DNA from: Lachnospiraceae bacterium
Lineage (GTDB): Bacteria > Bacillota > Clostridia > Lachnospirales > Lachnospiraceae
DNA length: 51,735 nt
Direction: 5' to 3'
NCBI GenBank assembly: GCA_022793375.1
Contig: JAAWCS010000043.1
Location: forward strand, 1-51,735
The notes below the pieces were generated by a model. The model did not search any database. It was given only the letters and a program-made list of their open reading frames with translations, and was not told the origin of the DNA. The first letter of the stretch is position 1, and the number at the start of each line of letters is the position of its first letter. The position numbers and the translations under genes are program-made. Positions 25,379 through 37,464 of the stretch are shown one piece after another.

Positions 25379-25687
25379 ATGGCAAAAGAAACCGTAGAGG
25401 CAATCCGTAAGGCCGAGACCAAGGCAGATCAGATGATACGAGATGCACATATAAAGGCAGACGAGATTATAATGGATGCCAGAAAAAAGGCAGCTGATCA
25501 GCTGTCTGAGGCGAAGAAGGATGCCGCTGCCCGCTTGAAACAGGCAGGCGAACAAGCTGCCGCCACGGGAGCCGGTGAGGCAAAGACGAGCAAGGCGGAG
25601 AGCGAAAAAGATGTAGAAGCGCTGAGAACACTGGCACGACAGAAGGAAGATGAAGCCGTAAAGCTGGTGCTGGCGCAGGTCATCTAA
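25379..25687 (+). CDS. V-type ATPase peripheral stalk subunit G/H
   Basis: 102 residues, almost entirely a Lys/Ala/Glu-rich coiled coil (ETVEAIRKAETKADQMIRDA). It pairs with subunit E to form the outer stalk that holds the catalytic head. The alanine/charged heptads and the position at the head of the operon give the assignment, since the family is poorly conserved. This corresponds to NtpF of Enterococcus hirae or AhaH of archaea. Confidence 0.8.
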   Translation: MAKETVEAIRKAETKADQMIRDAHIKADEIIMDARKKAADQLSEAKKDAAARLKQAGEQAAATGAGEAKTSKAESEKDVEALRTLARQKEDEAVKLVLAQVI

Positions 25688-25763
25688 AGAGAGCGCCCTG
25701 CCCGGACGATTACGGATCTTCCCAAAGTTTTCACAGTATTAGAGTAAAGAAGGTGATTACACT

Positions 25764-28248
<2,485 letters not shown>

Positions 28249-28275
28249 TGGATCACAGAAAAAGGAGAGCTTAGA

Positions 28276-28869
28276 ATGACTGGATTAGATAAGATTTTAC
28301 ATCAAATCGAAGAAGAAGCAAAAAGCTCTGCGGATAAGATCATCGAAGAAGCAAACGCACAGGCACAGGAAATCCTCTCCGAAGCAGCCGCATCCTGCAA
28401 AGAGCTCGAAGAGGCTTCCGCCGCCAAGACCGAAGCGGCGGCCCGCGATATTCTCAGCAAAAGCCGTTCCGCGGCCCAGATGCAGCGCAAACAAGAGCTG
28501 CTGGCCGCCAAACAGCAGATCATCGGCGAGATCATCGACAAGGCCCAGGCTTCCTTGTATACCCTGGAGGATAAGGCCTATTTTGAGCTGATTGCCCGGA
28601 TGCTTGAGAAATTCGCGCTGGCTGAAAAAGGCGAAATCCGTTTCTCGGAAAAAGACAGGAAACGTCTGCCTGCCGGCTTTGACAAAGTAGTTGCCGAGAC
28701 GGCTGCCAAAAAGGGCGGGGAACTTACCGTTTCCTCCGAGACCTGCGCGATCGACGGCGGGTTTTTGCTGGTGTACGGCGGTATCGAGGAAAACTGCTCC
28801 TTCGCGGCCATGTTTGCGTCCGAGAGAGAAAATCTGCAGGATAAGGTTCATACATTATTGTTCGCGTAA
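28276..28869 (+). CDS. ntpE: V-type ATPase subunit E
   Basis: 197 residues: an N-terminal coiled coil (DKILHQIEEEAKSSADKI) and a globular C-terminal domain with the ETCAIDGGFLLVYGGIEENCSF motif region. It is the outer stalk partner of subunit G/H. ATG 28276 follows AAAGGAGAG. Confidence 0.92.
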   Translation: MTGLDKILHQIEEEAKSSADKIIEEANAQAQEILSEAAASCKELEEASAAKTEAAARDILSKSRSAAQMQRKQELLAAKQQIIGEIIDKAQASLYTLEDKAYFELIARMLEKFALAEKGEIRFSEKDRKRLPAGFDKVVAETAAKKGGELTVSSETCAIDGGFLLVYGGIEENCSFAAMFASERENLQDKVHTLLFA

Positions 28870-28896
28870 AGCGGCCGCATAAAGGAGGTTTTATCA

Positions 28897-29871
28897 ATGA
28901 GCAAAGATTACACCTATGCGGTTGCACGGATCCGCGGCAGGGAAAATTACCTGTTAAGCGGCCCGGCCATGGAGCAGCTGGCGGCGGCCAAAAGCTACGA
29001 CGAAGCCCTGCATTTCCTGGCCGACAAAGGCTGGGGCGACCCCGATGAGCGCCTGACGGCGGAAAACCTGCTGGCGGCCGAGGAGAAAAAGACCTGGGAG
29101 CTGATCGGCGAGCTGGAGGAGGACCTCTCGGCCTTTGACGTATTCCATATTGCCGACGACTACCACAACCTCAAAGCAGCGATCAAGCTTGCCTACACCG
29201 GCGCGTCGGTGGAAGCCGATCGTCTTTTCGTGACGGGCGGCACCATAGATCCGCAGGTAATCAACCGCGCGATTCAGGAGAAGGACTACAGCCTGCTGCC
29301 GGATGCGATGGCCGAAAAGGCGGCCGAAGCCTACGACACGCTTCTGCACACCGGCGACGGCCAGCTGTGCGACGTCCTTCTGGACCGTGCCAGCCTGGAG
29401 GCGACCTACGAGGCCGGCAAGCGCGCCGACAACGAAGTCCTCAAAGAATACGCCGTATTGACCGTGGTAGCGGCAGACATTAAGATCGCCGTGCGCTGCG
29501 GCCAGGTCGGCAAGTCTTTAGACTTCATCCTGCGTGCCCTGGCCCCCTGCGGGGAGTTAAATGTCGAGGCCCTGGCCCACGCGGCCTTAGGCGGTACGGA
29601 AAACGTAGCCGAATACCTGTCCGGCACCGACTACGCCCCCGCGGCCGAAGCCCTCAAGGAATCCCCGGCCGCTTTTGAGCGCTGGTGCGACAACCTGATT
29701 ATCCGGCATATGAAACCGCAGAAATCCAATCCATTCACCATCGGGCCGCTGGCCGCCTATATCCTGGCGCGCGAAAACGAAATCAAATGCGCCCGCATGG
29801 TGCTGTCGGGAAAGCAGAACGGCCTGCCCGATGAGATTATACGAGAAAGGCTGAGGGAAATGTATGTATAA
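28897..29871 (+). CDS. ntpC: V-type ATPase subunit C
   Basis: 324 residues, all helical, opening YTYAVARIRGRENYLLS and containing FHIADDYHNLKAAIKLAY. It is the socket that connects the rotor ring to the central stalk. ATG 28897 follows AAAGGAGGTT. Its end overlaps the subunit F start by 8 bp. Confidence 0.92.
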   Translation: MSKDYTYAVARIRGRENYLLSGPAMEQLAAAKSYDEALHFLADKGWGDPDERLTAENLLAAEEKKTWELIGELEEDLSAFDVFHIADDYHNLKAAIKLAYTGASVEADRLFVTGGTIDPQVINRAIQEKDYSLLPDAMAEKAAEAYDTLLHTGDGQLCDVLLDRASLEATYEAGKRADNEVLKEYAVLTVVAADIKIAVRCGQVGKSLDFILRALAPCGELNVEALAHAALGGTENVAEYLSGTDYAPAAEALKESPAAFERWCDNLIIRHMKPQKSNPFTIGPLAAYILARENEIKCARMVLSGKQNGLPDEIIRERLREMYV

Positions 29872-30187
29872 AGTGGCAGTAATGGGAGATTACGACAGCA
29901 TTTACGGCTTTGCTGCCCTGGGACTTACCACGTTTCCCGTAGAGACGGCTGAGGAAGGCGCGGCACAGCTGAAAAAAGCGGCCGCCGACGATTTTGCCGT
30001 CGTCTACATGACAGAGTCTCTGGCAGCCAGCCTGCAGGAAGAAATTGAAGTATACCGCGACCAGCTGAGGCCCGCCGTCATCCTGATCCCCGGCGTATCC
30101 GGCAATACCGGCGCCGGCATCGCCCAGGTGAAAAAGTCGGTCGAGCAGGCGGTTGGTTCCGACATAATCTTTAACGGAGAAAATTAG
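29864..30187 (+). CDS. ntpG: V-type ATPase subunit F (central stalk)
   Basis: 107 residues with the Rossmann-like F-subunit pattern MYKVAVMGDYDSIYGFAALG and PAVILIPGVSGNTG, binding subunit D in the central shaft. It is called NtpG in Enterococcus. The ribosome binding site lies inside the end of ntpC, so translation is coupled. Confidence 0.92.
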   Translation: MYKVAVMGDYDSIYGFAALGLTTFPVETAEEGAAQLKKAAADDFAVVYMTESLAASLQEEIEVYRDQLRPAVILIPGVSGNTGAGIAQVKKSVEQAVGSDIIFNGEN

Positions 30188-30208
30188 AAAGGTGGGTGAT
30201 GGACAAAA

Positions 30209-31978
30209 ATGAGCAAAGGCATCATTAAAAAAGTAGCCGGACCCCTGGTAATCGCCGAAGGAATGCGCGACGCCAACATGTTCGACGTAGTTCGCGTGTC
30301 CAAACAGCGCCTGATCGGCGAAGTCATCGAAATGCACGGTGACCAGGCGTCCATTCAGGTATATGAGGAGACCGCCGGCTTAGGACCCGGCGAGCCCGTA
30401 GAGTCCACCGGCATGCCCTTAAGCGTAGAGCTGGGGCCCGGTCTGATTAAGAGTATTTACGATGGAATCCAGAGACCTCTGGACGACATTATGAAAGTAA
30501 CGGGAGGAAATCTCCTGAAACGAGGCGTCGAAGTTCCGGCCCTGAAGCGGGATCTTGTATGGCACTTTACCCCTGTGGTCAAGGCAGGCGACGAGGTCGA
30601 AGCCGGCGATATCATCGGCACCGTGCAGGAGACGGCGATCGTTCTGCATAAGATCATGGTCCCTTACGGCGTAAGCGGCAAGATCAAATCGATCACCGAA
30701 GGCGACTACACCGTCGAGCAGGCGGTGGCCGTCGTGGAGACGAAGGACGGCGACAAGGAAGTCACGCTGATGCAGAAGTGGCCCGTGCGTTCCGGCCGTC
30801 CCTACAAGGAGAAGCTGCCGCCGGATATGCCCTTGGTCACCGGACAGCGCGTGGTCGATACCATGTTCCCGATCGCCAAAGGCGGCGTGGCGGCCGTACC
30901 CGGCCCCTTCGGTTCCGGTAAGACCGTAATCCAGCATCAGCTGGCAAAATGGGCCGAGGCCGACATCGTGGTCTACATCGGCTGCGGCGAGCGCGGCAAC
31001 GAGATGACCGACGTATTAAACGAGTTCCCCGAACTGAAAGACCCCAAGACCGGCAACTCCTTAATGGAGCGTACCGTTCTGATCGCCAATACCTCCGATA
31101 TGCCCGTGGCGGCCCGTGAAGCCTCCATCTACACCGGCATCACGATCGCCGAGTATTTCCGCGATATGGGTTATTCCGTGGCTCTGATGGCCGACTCCAC
31201 CTCCCGCTGGGCCGAGGCTCTTCGTGAGATGTCCGGCCGTCTGGAGGAGATGCCCGGTGAAGAAGGCTACCCGGCCTACTTAGGAAGCCGCCTGGCGCAG
31301 TTTTATGAGCGCGCCGGCCGCGTCATTTCCCTTGGTAAGGACGGCCGCGAAGGCGCCCTGTCGGTTATCGGGGCCGTATCCCCTGCCGGCGGCGATATTT
31401 CCGAGCCCGTATCCCAGGCCACCTTGCGTATCGTAAAAGTGTTCTGGAGCCTTGACTCCGCCCTGGCCTACAAGCGTCACTTCCCGGCCATCAACTGGCT
31501 GAGCAGCTATTCGCTGTACGTAGACAACATGGCCAACTGGTTCAACACCGAAGTTCACGAGGACTGGATGGAGTGCCGCAACCGCCTGATGCGCCTTCTG
31601 CAGGACGAATCCGAACTGCAGGAAATCGTACAGCTGGTCGGCATGGACGCCCTGTCCGCGCCTGACCGTCTGAAGCTGGAAGCCGCCCGCTCGATCCGCG
31701 AGGACTTCCTGCATCAGAACTCCTTCCATGAGGTGGATACCTACACCCCTCTGGAAAAACAGTATCTGATGATGAAGCTGGTGCTGGCCTACTACGACAA
31801 CAGCGTGGTAGCCCTTGACAAGGGGGTAAACGTAGAGTCCTTAGTAAACCTGGCCGTCCGCGAGCAGATCGGACGTTTCAAATATGTGGCAAACGACGTT
31901 CTTAGCGAGAACTATGAAAAGATCCAGAAGGAGCTGGCCACAGAACTTGGCAACTTAACGGCAAAGGAGGACAGATAA
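30209..31978 (+). CDS. ntpA: V-type ATPase catalytic subunit A
   Basis: 589 residues. The P-loop GPFGSGKT starts at residue 232. The GER switch motif (GCGERGNEM), the [20 protein letters not shown] segment and the non-homologous insert (residues ~110-190) mark it as the V/A-type catalytic subunit rather than F1-beta. ATG 30209 follows AAAGGTGGGTGA. It makes three nucleotide sites with subunit B. Confidence 0.97.
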   Translation: MSKGIIKKVAGPLVIAEGMRDANMFDVVRVSKQRLIGEVIEMHGDQASIQVYEETAGLGPGEPVESTGMPLSVELGPGLIKSIYDGIQRPLDDIMKVTGGNLLKRGVEVPALKRDLVWHFTPVVKAGDEVEAGDIIGTVQETAIVLHKIMVPYGVSGKIKSITEGDYTVEQAVAVVETKDGDKEVTLMQKWPVRSGRPYKEKLPPDMPLVTGQRVVDTMFPIAKGGVAAVPGPFGSGKTVIQHQLAKWAEADIVVYIGCGERGNEMTDVLNEFPELKDPKTGNSLMERTVLIANTSDMPVAAREASIYTGITIAEYFRDMGYSVALMADSTSRWAEALREMSGRLEEMPGEEGYPAYLGSRLAQFYERAGRVISLGKDGREGALSVIGAVSPAGGDISEPVSQATLRIVKVFWSLDSALAYKRHFPAINWLSSYSLYVDNMANWFNTEVHEDWMECRNRLMRLLQDESELQEIVQLVGMDALSAPDRLKLEAARSIREDFLHQNSFHEVDTYTPLEKQYLMMKLVLAYYDNSVVALDKGVNVESLVNLAVREQIGRFKYVANDVLSENYEKIQKELATELGNLTAKEDR

Positions 31979-31979
31979 C

Positions 31980-33350
31980 ATGCCTAAGGAATACAGAACC
32001 ATACAGGAAGTGGCAGGGCCTCTGATGCTGGTGAAAGGCGTGGAGAACGTAACCTACGACGAACTGGGCGAGATCGAGCTTGTAAACGGCGAGACCCGCC
32101 GCTGCAAAGTGCTTGAGGTCAACGGCGACAACGCTATGGTGCAGCTGTTTGAAAGCTCCACCGGTATCAACCTGTCCAACAGCAAAGTACGCTTCCTGGG
32201 ACGCAGCATGGAGCTGGGCGTATCCGAAGATATGCTGGGCCGTGTATTTGACGGTCTGGGCCGTCCCATTGACGGCGGTCCGGAGATCCTGCCCGACGCC
32301 CGCATGGACATCAACGGCCTGCCGATGAACCCGGCGGCCCGCAACTACCCTCAGGAGTTCATTCAGACCGGCGTATCCGCCATCGACGGACTGAACACGC
32401 TGGTACGCGGACAGAAGCTGCCGATCTTCTCGGCCAGCGGTCTGCCCCATGCCAACTTAGCGGCGCAGATCGCCCGTCAGGCCAAGGTGCGCGGTACGTC
32501 CGAGCCCTTCGCCGTGGTATTCGCGGCTCTTGGTATTACGTTTGAAGAATCCAACTTCTTCGTACAGAGCTTTAAGGAAACCGGCGCGATCGACCGTACC
32601 GTCATGTTTGTCAACCTGGCCAACGACCCGGCCGTTGAGCGTATCGCCACCCCCAAGATGGCGCTGACCGCTGCCGAGTATTTGGCTTTTGAGAAAGACA
32701 TGCACGTACTGGTTATTCTGACCGATATCACCAACTATGCGGACGCCCTGCGTGAAGTCAGTGCCGCCCGCAAGGAAGTGCCCGGACGCCGCGGCTATCC
32801 CGGCTACATGTATACCGACCTGGCGACGATGTACGAGCGCGCCGGCCGTCAGAACGGCAAGAAGGGATCGATCACCATGATTCCGATCCTGACGATGCCC
32901 GAGGACGACAAGACGCACCCGATCCCCGACCTTACCGGTTACATCACCGAGGGCCAGATCATCTTAAGCCGTGAGCTGTACAGAAAGAACGTGACGCCGC
33001 CGATCGACGTACTGCCGAGCCTGTCCCGTCTGAAGGATAAGGGTATCGGCGAAGGCAAGACCCGTGCCGACCACGCCAACACGATGAACCAGCTGTTTGC
33101 CGCCTATTCCCGCGGCAAGGAAGCCAAAGAACTGATGGTCGTACTGGGCGAAGCGGCGCTGACCGAGATGGATAAGCTGTACGCCAAGTTCGCCGACGCC
33201 TTTGAGGAGGAGTACGTATCCCAGGGCTACGACGCCAACCGCGATATCGAAGAGACGCTGGAGATCGGCTGGAAGCTTTTGTCGATCCTGCCTCGCGCCG
33301 AGCTGAAACGTATCGACGACAAGTACCTCGATCAGTACTACGGCAAGTAA
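31980..33350 (+). CDS. ntpB: V-type ATPase regulatory subunit B
   Basis: 456 residues with no intact P-loop, as expected for B ([14 protein letters not shown] at the equivalent position). [14 protein letters not shown] and [19 protein letters not shown] are typical. It starts one base after the ntpA stop. The AAGGAGG site lies within the end of ntpA. Confidence 0.97.
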   Translation: MPKEYRTIQEVAGPLMLVKGVENVTYDELGEIELVNGETRRCKVLEVNGDNAMVQLFESSTGINLSNSKVRFLGRSMELGVSEDMLGRVFDGLGRPIDGGPEILPDARMDINGLPMNPAARNYPQEFIQTGVSAIDGLNTLVRGQKLPIFSASGLPHANLAAQIARQAKVRGTSEPFAVVFAALGITFEESNFFVQSFKETGAIDRTVMFVNLANDPAVERIATPKMALTAAEYLAFEKDMHVLVILTDITNYADALREVSAARKEVPGRRGYPGYMYTDLATMYERAGRQNGKKGSITMIPILTMPEDDKTHPIPDLTGYITEGQIILSRELYRKNVTPPIDVLPSLSRLKDKGIGEGKTRADHANTMNQLFAAYSRGKEAKELMVVLGEAALTEMDKLYAKFADAFEEEYVSQGYDANRDIEETLEIGWKLLSILPRAELKRIDDKYLDQYYGK

Positions 33351-33365
33351 GAAAGGGGTGATCAT

Positions 33366-34061
33366 ATGGCATCAACCCAGGTTATCCCTACCCGGATGGA
33401 GCTTGCCAAGCAGAAAAAAAAGCTGGCGACAGCGACCCGCGGCCACAAGCTCTTAAAGGATAAGCGCGACGAACTGATGCGTCAGTTTTTGGAGCTGGTC
33501 CGTGAAAACAAGACCCTGCGCGAAAAGGTGGAGGCCGGTATTGCCGCCGCCAACAAAAACTTTGTCCTGGCCAAGGCCGCAACCTCCGACCAGGTGCTGA
33601 ACACGGCGCTGCTGGCTCCCAAGCAGGAGGTCTACTTAGAGACCGGTATGAAGAACGTCATGAGCGTGGAAATCCCGGTTTTTGAGTACAAGACCCGCAC
33701 GGCCGACACGAACGACATCTATTCCTACGGCTTTGCCTTTACCTCCAGCGATCTGGACGGGGCGGTCAAATCCCTGGCAGACCTTCTGCCGGATATGCTG
33801 CGTCTGGCGGAAGTCGAGAAATCCTGCCAGCTGATGGCGGTCGAGATCGAAAAGACCCGCCGCCGTGTAAACGCGCTGGAACATGTGATGATTCCCGATG
33901 CACAGGAAAAGATCAAGTACATTACAATGAAGCTGGACGAGAACGAGAGAAGCACGCAGATTCGTTTGATGAAGGTCAAGGATATGATGCTGGAAGAGGC
34001 CAGACAGGAGAGGATCCGCGCCGACGCAGAAGCCGGTATTCTTACCGGAGACGCGGTGTAA
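33366..34061 (+). CDS. ntpD: V-type ATPase subunit D (central shaft)
   Basis: 231 residues of long coiled coil: PTRMELAKQKKKLATATRGH at the start and RRVNALEHVMIPDAQEKIKY near the end are family signatures. It is the rotor shaft inside the A3B3 head. It is the last gene of the nine-gene operon, and a terminator follows 40 bp on. Confidence 0.95.
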   Translation: MASTQVIPTRMELAKQKKKLATATRGHKLLKDKRDELMRQFLELVRENKTLREKVEAGIAAANKNFVLAKAATSDQVLNTALLAPKQEVYLETGMKNVMSVEIPVFEYKTRTADTNDIYSYGFAFTSSDLDGAVKSLADLLPDMLRLAEVEKSCQLMAVEIEKTRRRVNALEHVMIPDAQEKIKYITMKLDENERSTQIRLMKVKDMMLEEARQERIRADAEAGILTGDAV

Positions 34062-34101
34062 GGAGGGTCGTTTTCCGATTCGGAAAGAAGAATAAAAAAT
34101 T

Positions 34102-34135
34102 GCGACGCCCTGTTTGTATGCGGGGCGTCGCTTTT
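34102..34135 (+). terminator. Terminator of the V-ATPase operon
   Basis: GCGACGCCC pairs perfectly with GGGCGTCGC over 12 bases, followed by TTTT. The end overlaps the stop codon of the convergent toxin gene. Confidence 0.85.
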
Positions 34136-34436
34136 AAATGTTTCGGCCTTGATATTGAATTGTCACAATGTAAACGATTCGAGACGTTTCATCAATTCGG
34201 AAAATAGCGGTATAATTGTCTACAAGCAACTGTCGATAGCCCTTTCCGGCATATCGGCCTTCGCAGCGTTTTTGATGAGATTGGGGAAAAGCATCTAAGC
34301 TTAAAATAGCAGTTTTGATTCTGTTGATTTGCCCCCTTGCATTTTCGGGAGCTAGCTTTTCACCAGCGAGATATGCGTAGATCTGATCCAATTCCCGTAT
34401 TGCTTTTGGGTTGATTTTAACTTTATATTTATCCAA
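34134..34436 (-). CDS. RelE/ParE-family toxin
   Basis: About 100 residues. KVKINPKAIRELDQIYAYLA and the C-terminal YRQLLVDNYTAIFRIDE then YIVTIQYQGRNI follow the RelE/ParE fold. Members either cut ribosome-bound mRNA or poison gyrase, and this one looks closer to ParE. The start is TTG at 34436, which overlaps the antitoxin stop by 8 bp and has GGAGA about 9 nt upstream. A longer opening to 34475 has no signal. Transcribed with the antitoxin. Confidence 0.85.
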   Translation of the reverse strand: MDKYKVKINPKAIRELDQIYAYLAGEKLAPENARGQINRIKTAILSLDAFPQSHQKRCEGRYAGKGYRQLLVDNYTAIFRIDETSRIVYIVTIQYQGRNI

Positions 34437-34692
34437 AATGCTTTTTCTCCAATTCCGCAAAAGCAATATGGGCATCTACCGCTTCGGCTCCATTTAATAG
34501 TTCCTGTTCGGATTCGTAAATGGCCTGGTCGATTCGATTGATTCCGGCAAATCTATCATAAAGTTCGCTGCTCATGACAACTAAATCGCTGTATCCGTTT
34601 TTAGTAATAAAAATAGGTTCTTGTTCTTTATGTGCCAGGTTTGAAATCTCGGCGGTGTTGCGTAAATCTTTAATCGGTATTATTAGAGGCAT
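34429..34692 (-). CDS. Phd/YefM-family antitoxin
   Basis: 87 residues: the N-terminal DNA-binding half reads IIPIKDLRNTAEISNLAHKE and PIFITKNGYSDLVVMSSELYD, the usual Phd/YefM pattern. The charged C-terminal half (EQELLNGAEAVDAHIAFAEL) would wrap the toxin. ATG 34692 follows AAGGAGCG. Such antitoxins repress their own promoter, which here contains a palindrome. Confidence 0.88.
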   Translation of the reverse strand: MPLIIPIKDLRNTAEISNLAHKEQEPIFITKNGYSDLVVMSSELYDRFAGINRIDQAIYESEQELLNGAEAVDAHIAFAELEKKHFG

Positions 34693-34718
34693 CAGGCTTC
34701 GCTCCTTTCGTTGGCGTA

Positions 34719-34747
34719 ATTATACCATAATTATGTTATTTCTGCAA
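34719..34747 (-). promoter_or_regulatory. Toxin-antitoxin promoter with palindromic operator
   Basis: On the minus strand TTGCAG, 17 bp and TATAAT with extended TGG. The spacer contains the perfect palindrome CATAATTATG (34726-34735), a likely autorepression site. Confidence 0.75.
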
Positions 34748-34797
34748 TGGAAGCATGTGGAAAAAATTTGCATATAGGATAACAAGGAGGAATACGC

Positions 34798-35370
34798 TTG
34801 AAAACAAAGCAGGAGAGATACAGGAAATTATTCTTATCGACCTTTCAGCTGAGCGCCTGCACCTTCGGCGGAGGTTTTGTGATTATCCCGCTGATGCGAA
34901 AAAAATTTGTGGAGGAACTGCACTGGATTGAAGAGCAGGAGATGATGGATCTGACAGCCATCGCGCAGTCCTCGCCGGGGGCGATTGCCGTCAATGCGTC
35001 GATTCTGGTCGGTTATCATGTGGCGGGGCTTCCCGGAGCGCTTTTGACGGTTTTAGGAACCGTGCTGCCGCCGCTGATTATTATTTCAGTTATTTCGTTT
35101 TTCTATGCGGCTTTTCGCGACAGCGCGATTGTCAATATGACAATGGCCGGACTGCTGGCCGGCGTGGCGGCTGTCATCTGCGACGTAGTCATTACCATGG
35201 GTAAAGGGATCCTGCGGGAAAAGCGCCTTCTGCCGGCAGCGGTACTGTTTCTTTCATTTGCGGCTGTCCGCTTTTTTGAGATCAATATCATTGCGGTGAT
35301 CCTGGTCTGCGGCGTGATCGGAGCGGCGGATACGCTTCTGCGGGAGCGGGCCGGAAAGGAGAAGCTATGA
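34798..35370 (+). CDS. Chromate-transporter family protein, first half-size subunit
   Basis: 190 residues with five or six hydrophobic segments. FGGGFVIIPLMRKKFVEE and TAIAQSSPGAIAVNASILVGY are CHR-domain signatures. Short CHR proteins work as pairs of opposite topology, and the second member overlaps by 4 bp. The start codon is TTG at 34798 after AAGGAGG. The physiological substrate in a gut anaerobe is unknown, and chromate may not be it. Confidence 0.85.
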   Translation: MKTKQERYRKLFLSTFQLSACTFGGGFVIIPLMRKKFVEELHWIEEQEMMDLTAIAQSSPGAIAVNASILVGYHVAGLPGALLTVLGTVLPPLIIISVISFFYAAFRDSAIVNMTMAGLLAGVAAVICDVVITMGKGILREKRLLPAAVLFLSFAAVRFFEINIIAVILVCGVIGAADTLLRERAGKEKL

Positions 35371-35930
35371 TCTATCTGAAACTGTTCTGGAGCTTCTTTC
35401 AAATCGGCCTGTTCAGCATTGGCGGCGGATACGCCGCGATGCCGCTGATCGAACATCAGGTGGTCGAACTGCATTCCTGGCTGACAATGACGCAGTTTGC
35501 GGATATCATGGCGATTGCCGAAATGACGCCCGGCCCAATCGCGATCAACTCCGCTACGTTTACCGGCATACAGGTGGCGGGGCTTGTCGGGGCGCTGGCG
35601 GCGACTGCCGGCTGCGTGCTGCCCTCCTGTGTAATTGTAATGACGCTGGCCTGGGTCTATTACCGTTTTCGCGGCTTAACGATTGTGCAGGGGATTTTGG
35701 CGGGACTGCGCCCGGCCGTGGTTGCCATGATCGCTTCCGCGGGACTTTCCCTGATGAAGCTCTCTTTCTTCGGTCCGCAGTCTCCCTCAGGCGGCGGAAG
35801 CGGTGTGGACTATGTAGCCGTGGCGATTTTTGCGGCAGGGCTTCTTGTCCTGCGAAAATGGAAGGTCAGCCCGATTTATGTGATGGGAGGCGCCGGGCTG
35901 ACAGGGGTGCTTCTTTATATTCTTTTGTAA
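35367..35930 (+). CDS. Chromate-transporter family protein, second half-size subunit
   Basis: 187 residues, IGGGYAAMPLIEHQVVE and MAIAEMTPGPIAINSATFTG being the CHR motifs. It overlaps the first subunit by 4 bp (ATGA), which implies coupled synthesis of the heterodimer. A short Ser/Gly-rich loop (~residues 133-148) separates the last helices. Confidence 0.85.
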   Translation: MIYLKLFWSFFQIGLFSIGGGYAAMPLIEHQVVELHSWLTMTQFADIMAIAEMTPGPIAINSATFTGIQVAGLVGALAATAGCVLPSCVIVMTLAWVYYRFRGLTIVQGILAGLRPAVVAMIASAGLSLMKLSFFGPQSPSGGGSGVDYVAVAIFAAGLLVLRKWKVSPIYVMGGAGLTGVLLYILL

Positions 35931-36002
35931 GGTGAACTTGTATAAAACACCCAGCCTTTTGCGTAAAAACCGAAAAAAATTGTGCACAACCGCCAAAAAC
36001 GC

Positions 36003-36031
36003 TTGACAGTCACTTCACGTAGCGGTAAAAT
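36003..36031 (+). promoter_or_regulatory. Promoter of the ABC importer operon
   Basis: TTGACA (36003-36008), 17 bp and TAAAAT (36026-36031). I saw no clear Fur box. Confidence 0.75.
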
Positions 36032-36090
36032 GGGAACAGCTGTAAAAAGCAAGGGGGTTCCCTTACTAATATAGAAGGAGGATTTATGTT

Positions 36091-37281
36091 ATGAAAAAAG
36101 CAATTTCTTTGATTCTGGCGCTGGCGCTCATGTTTAGCCTGGCGGCCTGCGGTTCGGGCGGCGATACGACGACGGCAGCCCCCGCCACGCAGGGAGGCAG
36201 TGAAACCGGGGCCGCCGACGGCGAGACACAGCCGGCGGGCGACGTGTCGGTGCCGATTACGACCGATGACCCGGCCTACATGGCGGAATTGATCGCCGCC
36301 GCCCAGTCCGAGGGCGAACTGGTCGTATACGGTTCCTGCGAAGAAGAGTATTTGGCGGTAGCCTGCGAGAAGTTTGAAGAACTTTTCGGCATCAAGGTTT
36401 CGTATCAGCGTCTGTCCACCGGAGAGGTGCAGGCCAAGATCGAGGAGGAGAAGGGCAATCCCTCCGGCGACGTATGGTTCGGCGGCACAACCGATCCCTA
36501 TAACGAGGCTTCCGTATCCGGCCTTCTGATGGCCTATGAAGCGAAGAACGCCGCGCATTTGAGCAGCAGCGCTTACCGCGATGCCGACGGTTACTGGTAC
36601 GGCATCTACAAAGGAATCCTCGGCATTATGGTCAATACCGACGAGCTGAGCCGCATGGAGCTGGAGGCTCCGCAGGACTGGCAGGACCTGCTGGATGAGA
36701 AATATCAGGGCCTGATCTGGCTGTCCAACTACAACACGGCCGGCACGGCCAAACTGGTAGTCAATACGATGATCCAGAAGTACGGCCATGACGAGGGCAT
36801 TCAGTACCTGGTGGATCTGGATAAGAATATCGAGGTTTACACGAAGTCCGGTTCCGGCCCTTCCAAGAACATCGGCACGGGCGAGTGCGTGGTCGGCATC
36901 GGTTTCCTGCATGACGGCATCACGCAGATCGTGGACAACGGCTATGGCAATATCCAGCTGATTATCCCTTCAAGCGGCACTTCGTTCGAGATCGGCGCGA
37001 CCGCTATCTTTGAAGGATGCGCGCACCCCAATGCCGCCAAGCTGTGGATCGAGTATGCGCTGTCTCCTGAGTGTGTGGAGCAGGCGGCTCAGAACGGCTC
37101 CTATCAGTTCCTGGTGATCGACAATGCCAAGCAGCCCGAGCAGGCGGCTGAGTTTGGCCTGGATCCCGACAATGTAATGGAATATGATTTTGAGGATGCC
37201 AAGAATAATACCAGCACCTATGTAGAAGAGGTGATGGAGGCGCTGGGCGCTGCGGCGGACGATCGTTTCCAGACAGAATAA
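36091..37281 (+). CDS. ABC importer substrate-binding lipoprotein (Fe3+/AfuA-type)
   Basis: 396 residues. Lipobox LAAC (cysteine 20), then a Gly/Thr/Ala-rich tether to ~45. The mature part opens ELVVYGSCEEEYLAVACEKF and includes GDVWFGGTTDPYNE and YGIYKGILGIMVNTDEL, the layout of family 1 iron-type binding proteins. It captures the ligand for the permease and ATPase that follow. Iron is the commonest substrate of this family. Sugar-phosphate or phosphonate ligands are possible alternatives. Confidence 0.85.
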   Translation: MKKAISLILALALMFSLAACGSGGDTTTAAPATQGGSETGAADGETQPAGDVSVPITTDDPAYMAELIAAAQSEGELVVYGSCEEEYLAVACEKFEELFGIKVSYQRLSTGEVQAKIEEEKGNPSGDVWFGGTTDPYNEASVSGLLMAYEAKNAAHLSSSAYRDADGYWYGIYKGILGIMVNTDELSRMELEAPQDWQDLLDEKYQGLIWLSNYNTAGTAKLVVNTMIQKYGHDEGIQYLVDLDKNIEVYTKSGSGPSKNIGTGECVVGIGFLHDGITQIVDNGYGNIQLIIPSSGTSFEIGATAIFEGCAHPNAAKLWIEYALSPECVEQAAQNGSYQFLVIDNAKQPEQAAEFGLDPDNVMEYDFEDAKNNTSTYVEEVMEALGAAADDRFQTE

Positions 37282-37464
37282 TTAAAAAAGAAATACCAAC
37301 GCCAATGAGCAAAGCGGTGGGAAGGCGGTGCCCGGTCACTGTCTCCCCGCCGTTTCTGTAATTGGGGGAATGTGCGCGCAGGCGGTGAAACGAAAGCCGG
37401 CCTGCACTGCGGCAATGCTGTTGGGCGTGACTGACTGTGATGACTTTATGAGGAGGGTATTTGT

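Noticed and set aside
37282-37464. Strong attenuator or riboswitch between binding protein and permease genes
   Set aside because: Only a GGCGG/CCGCC stem without a T-run can be seen, which is too weak to list as a feature.
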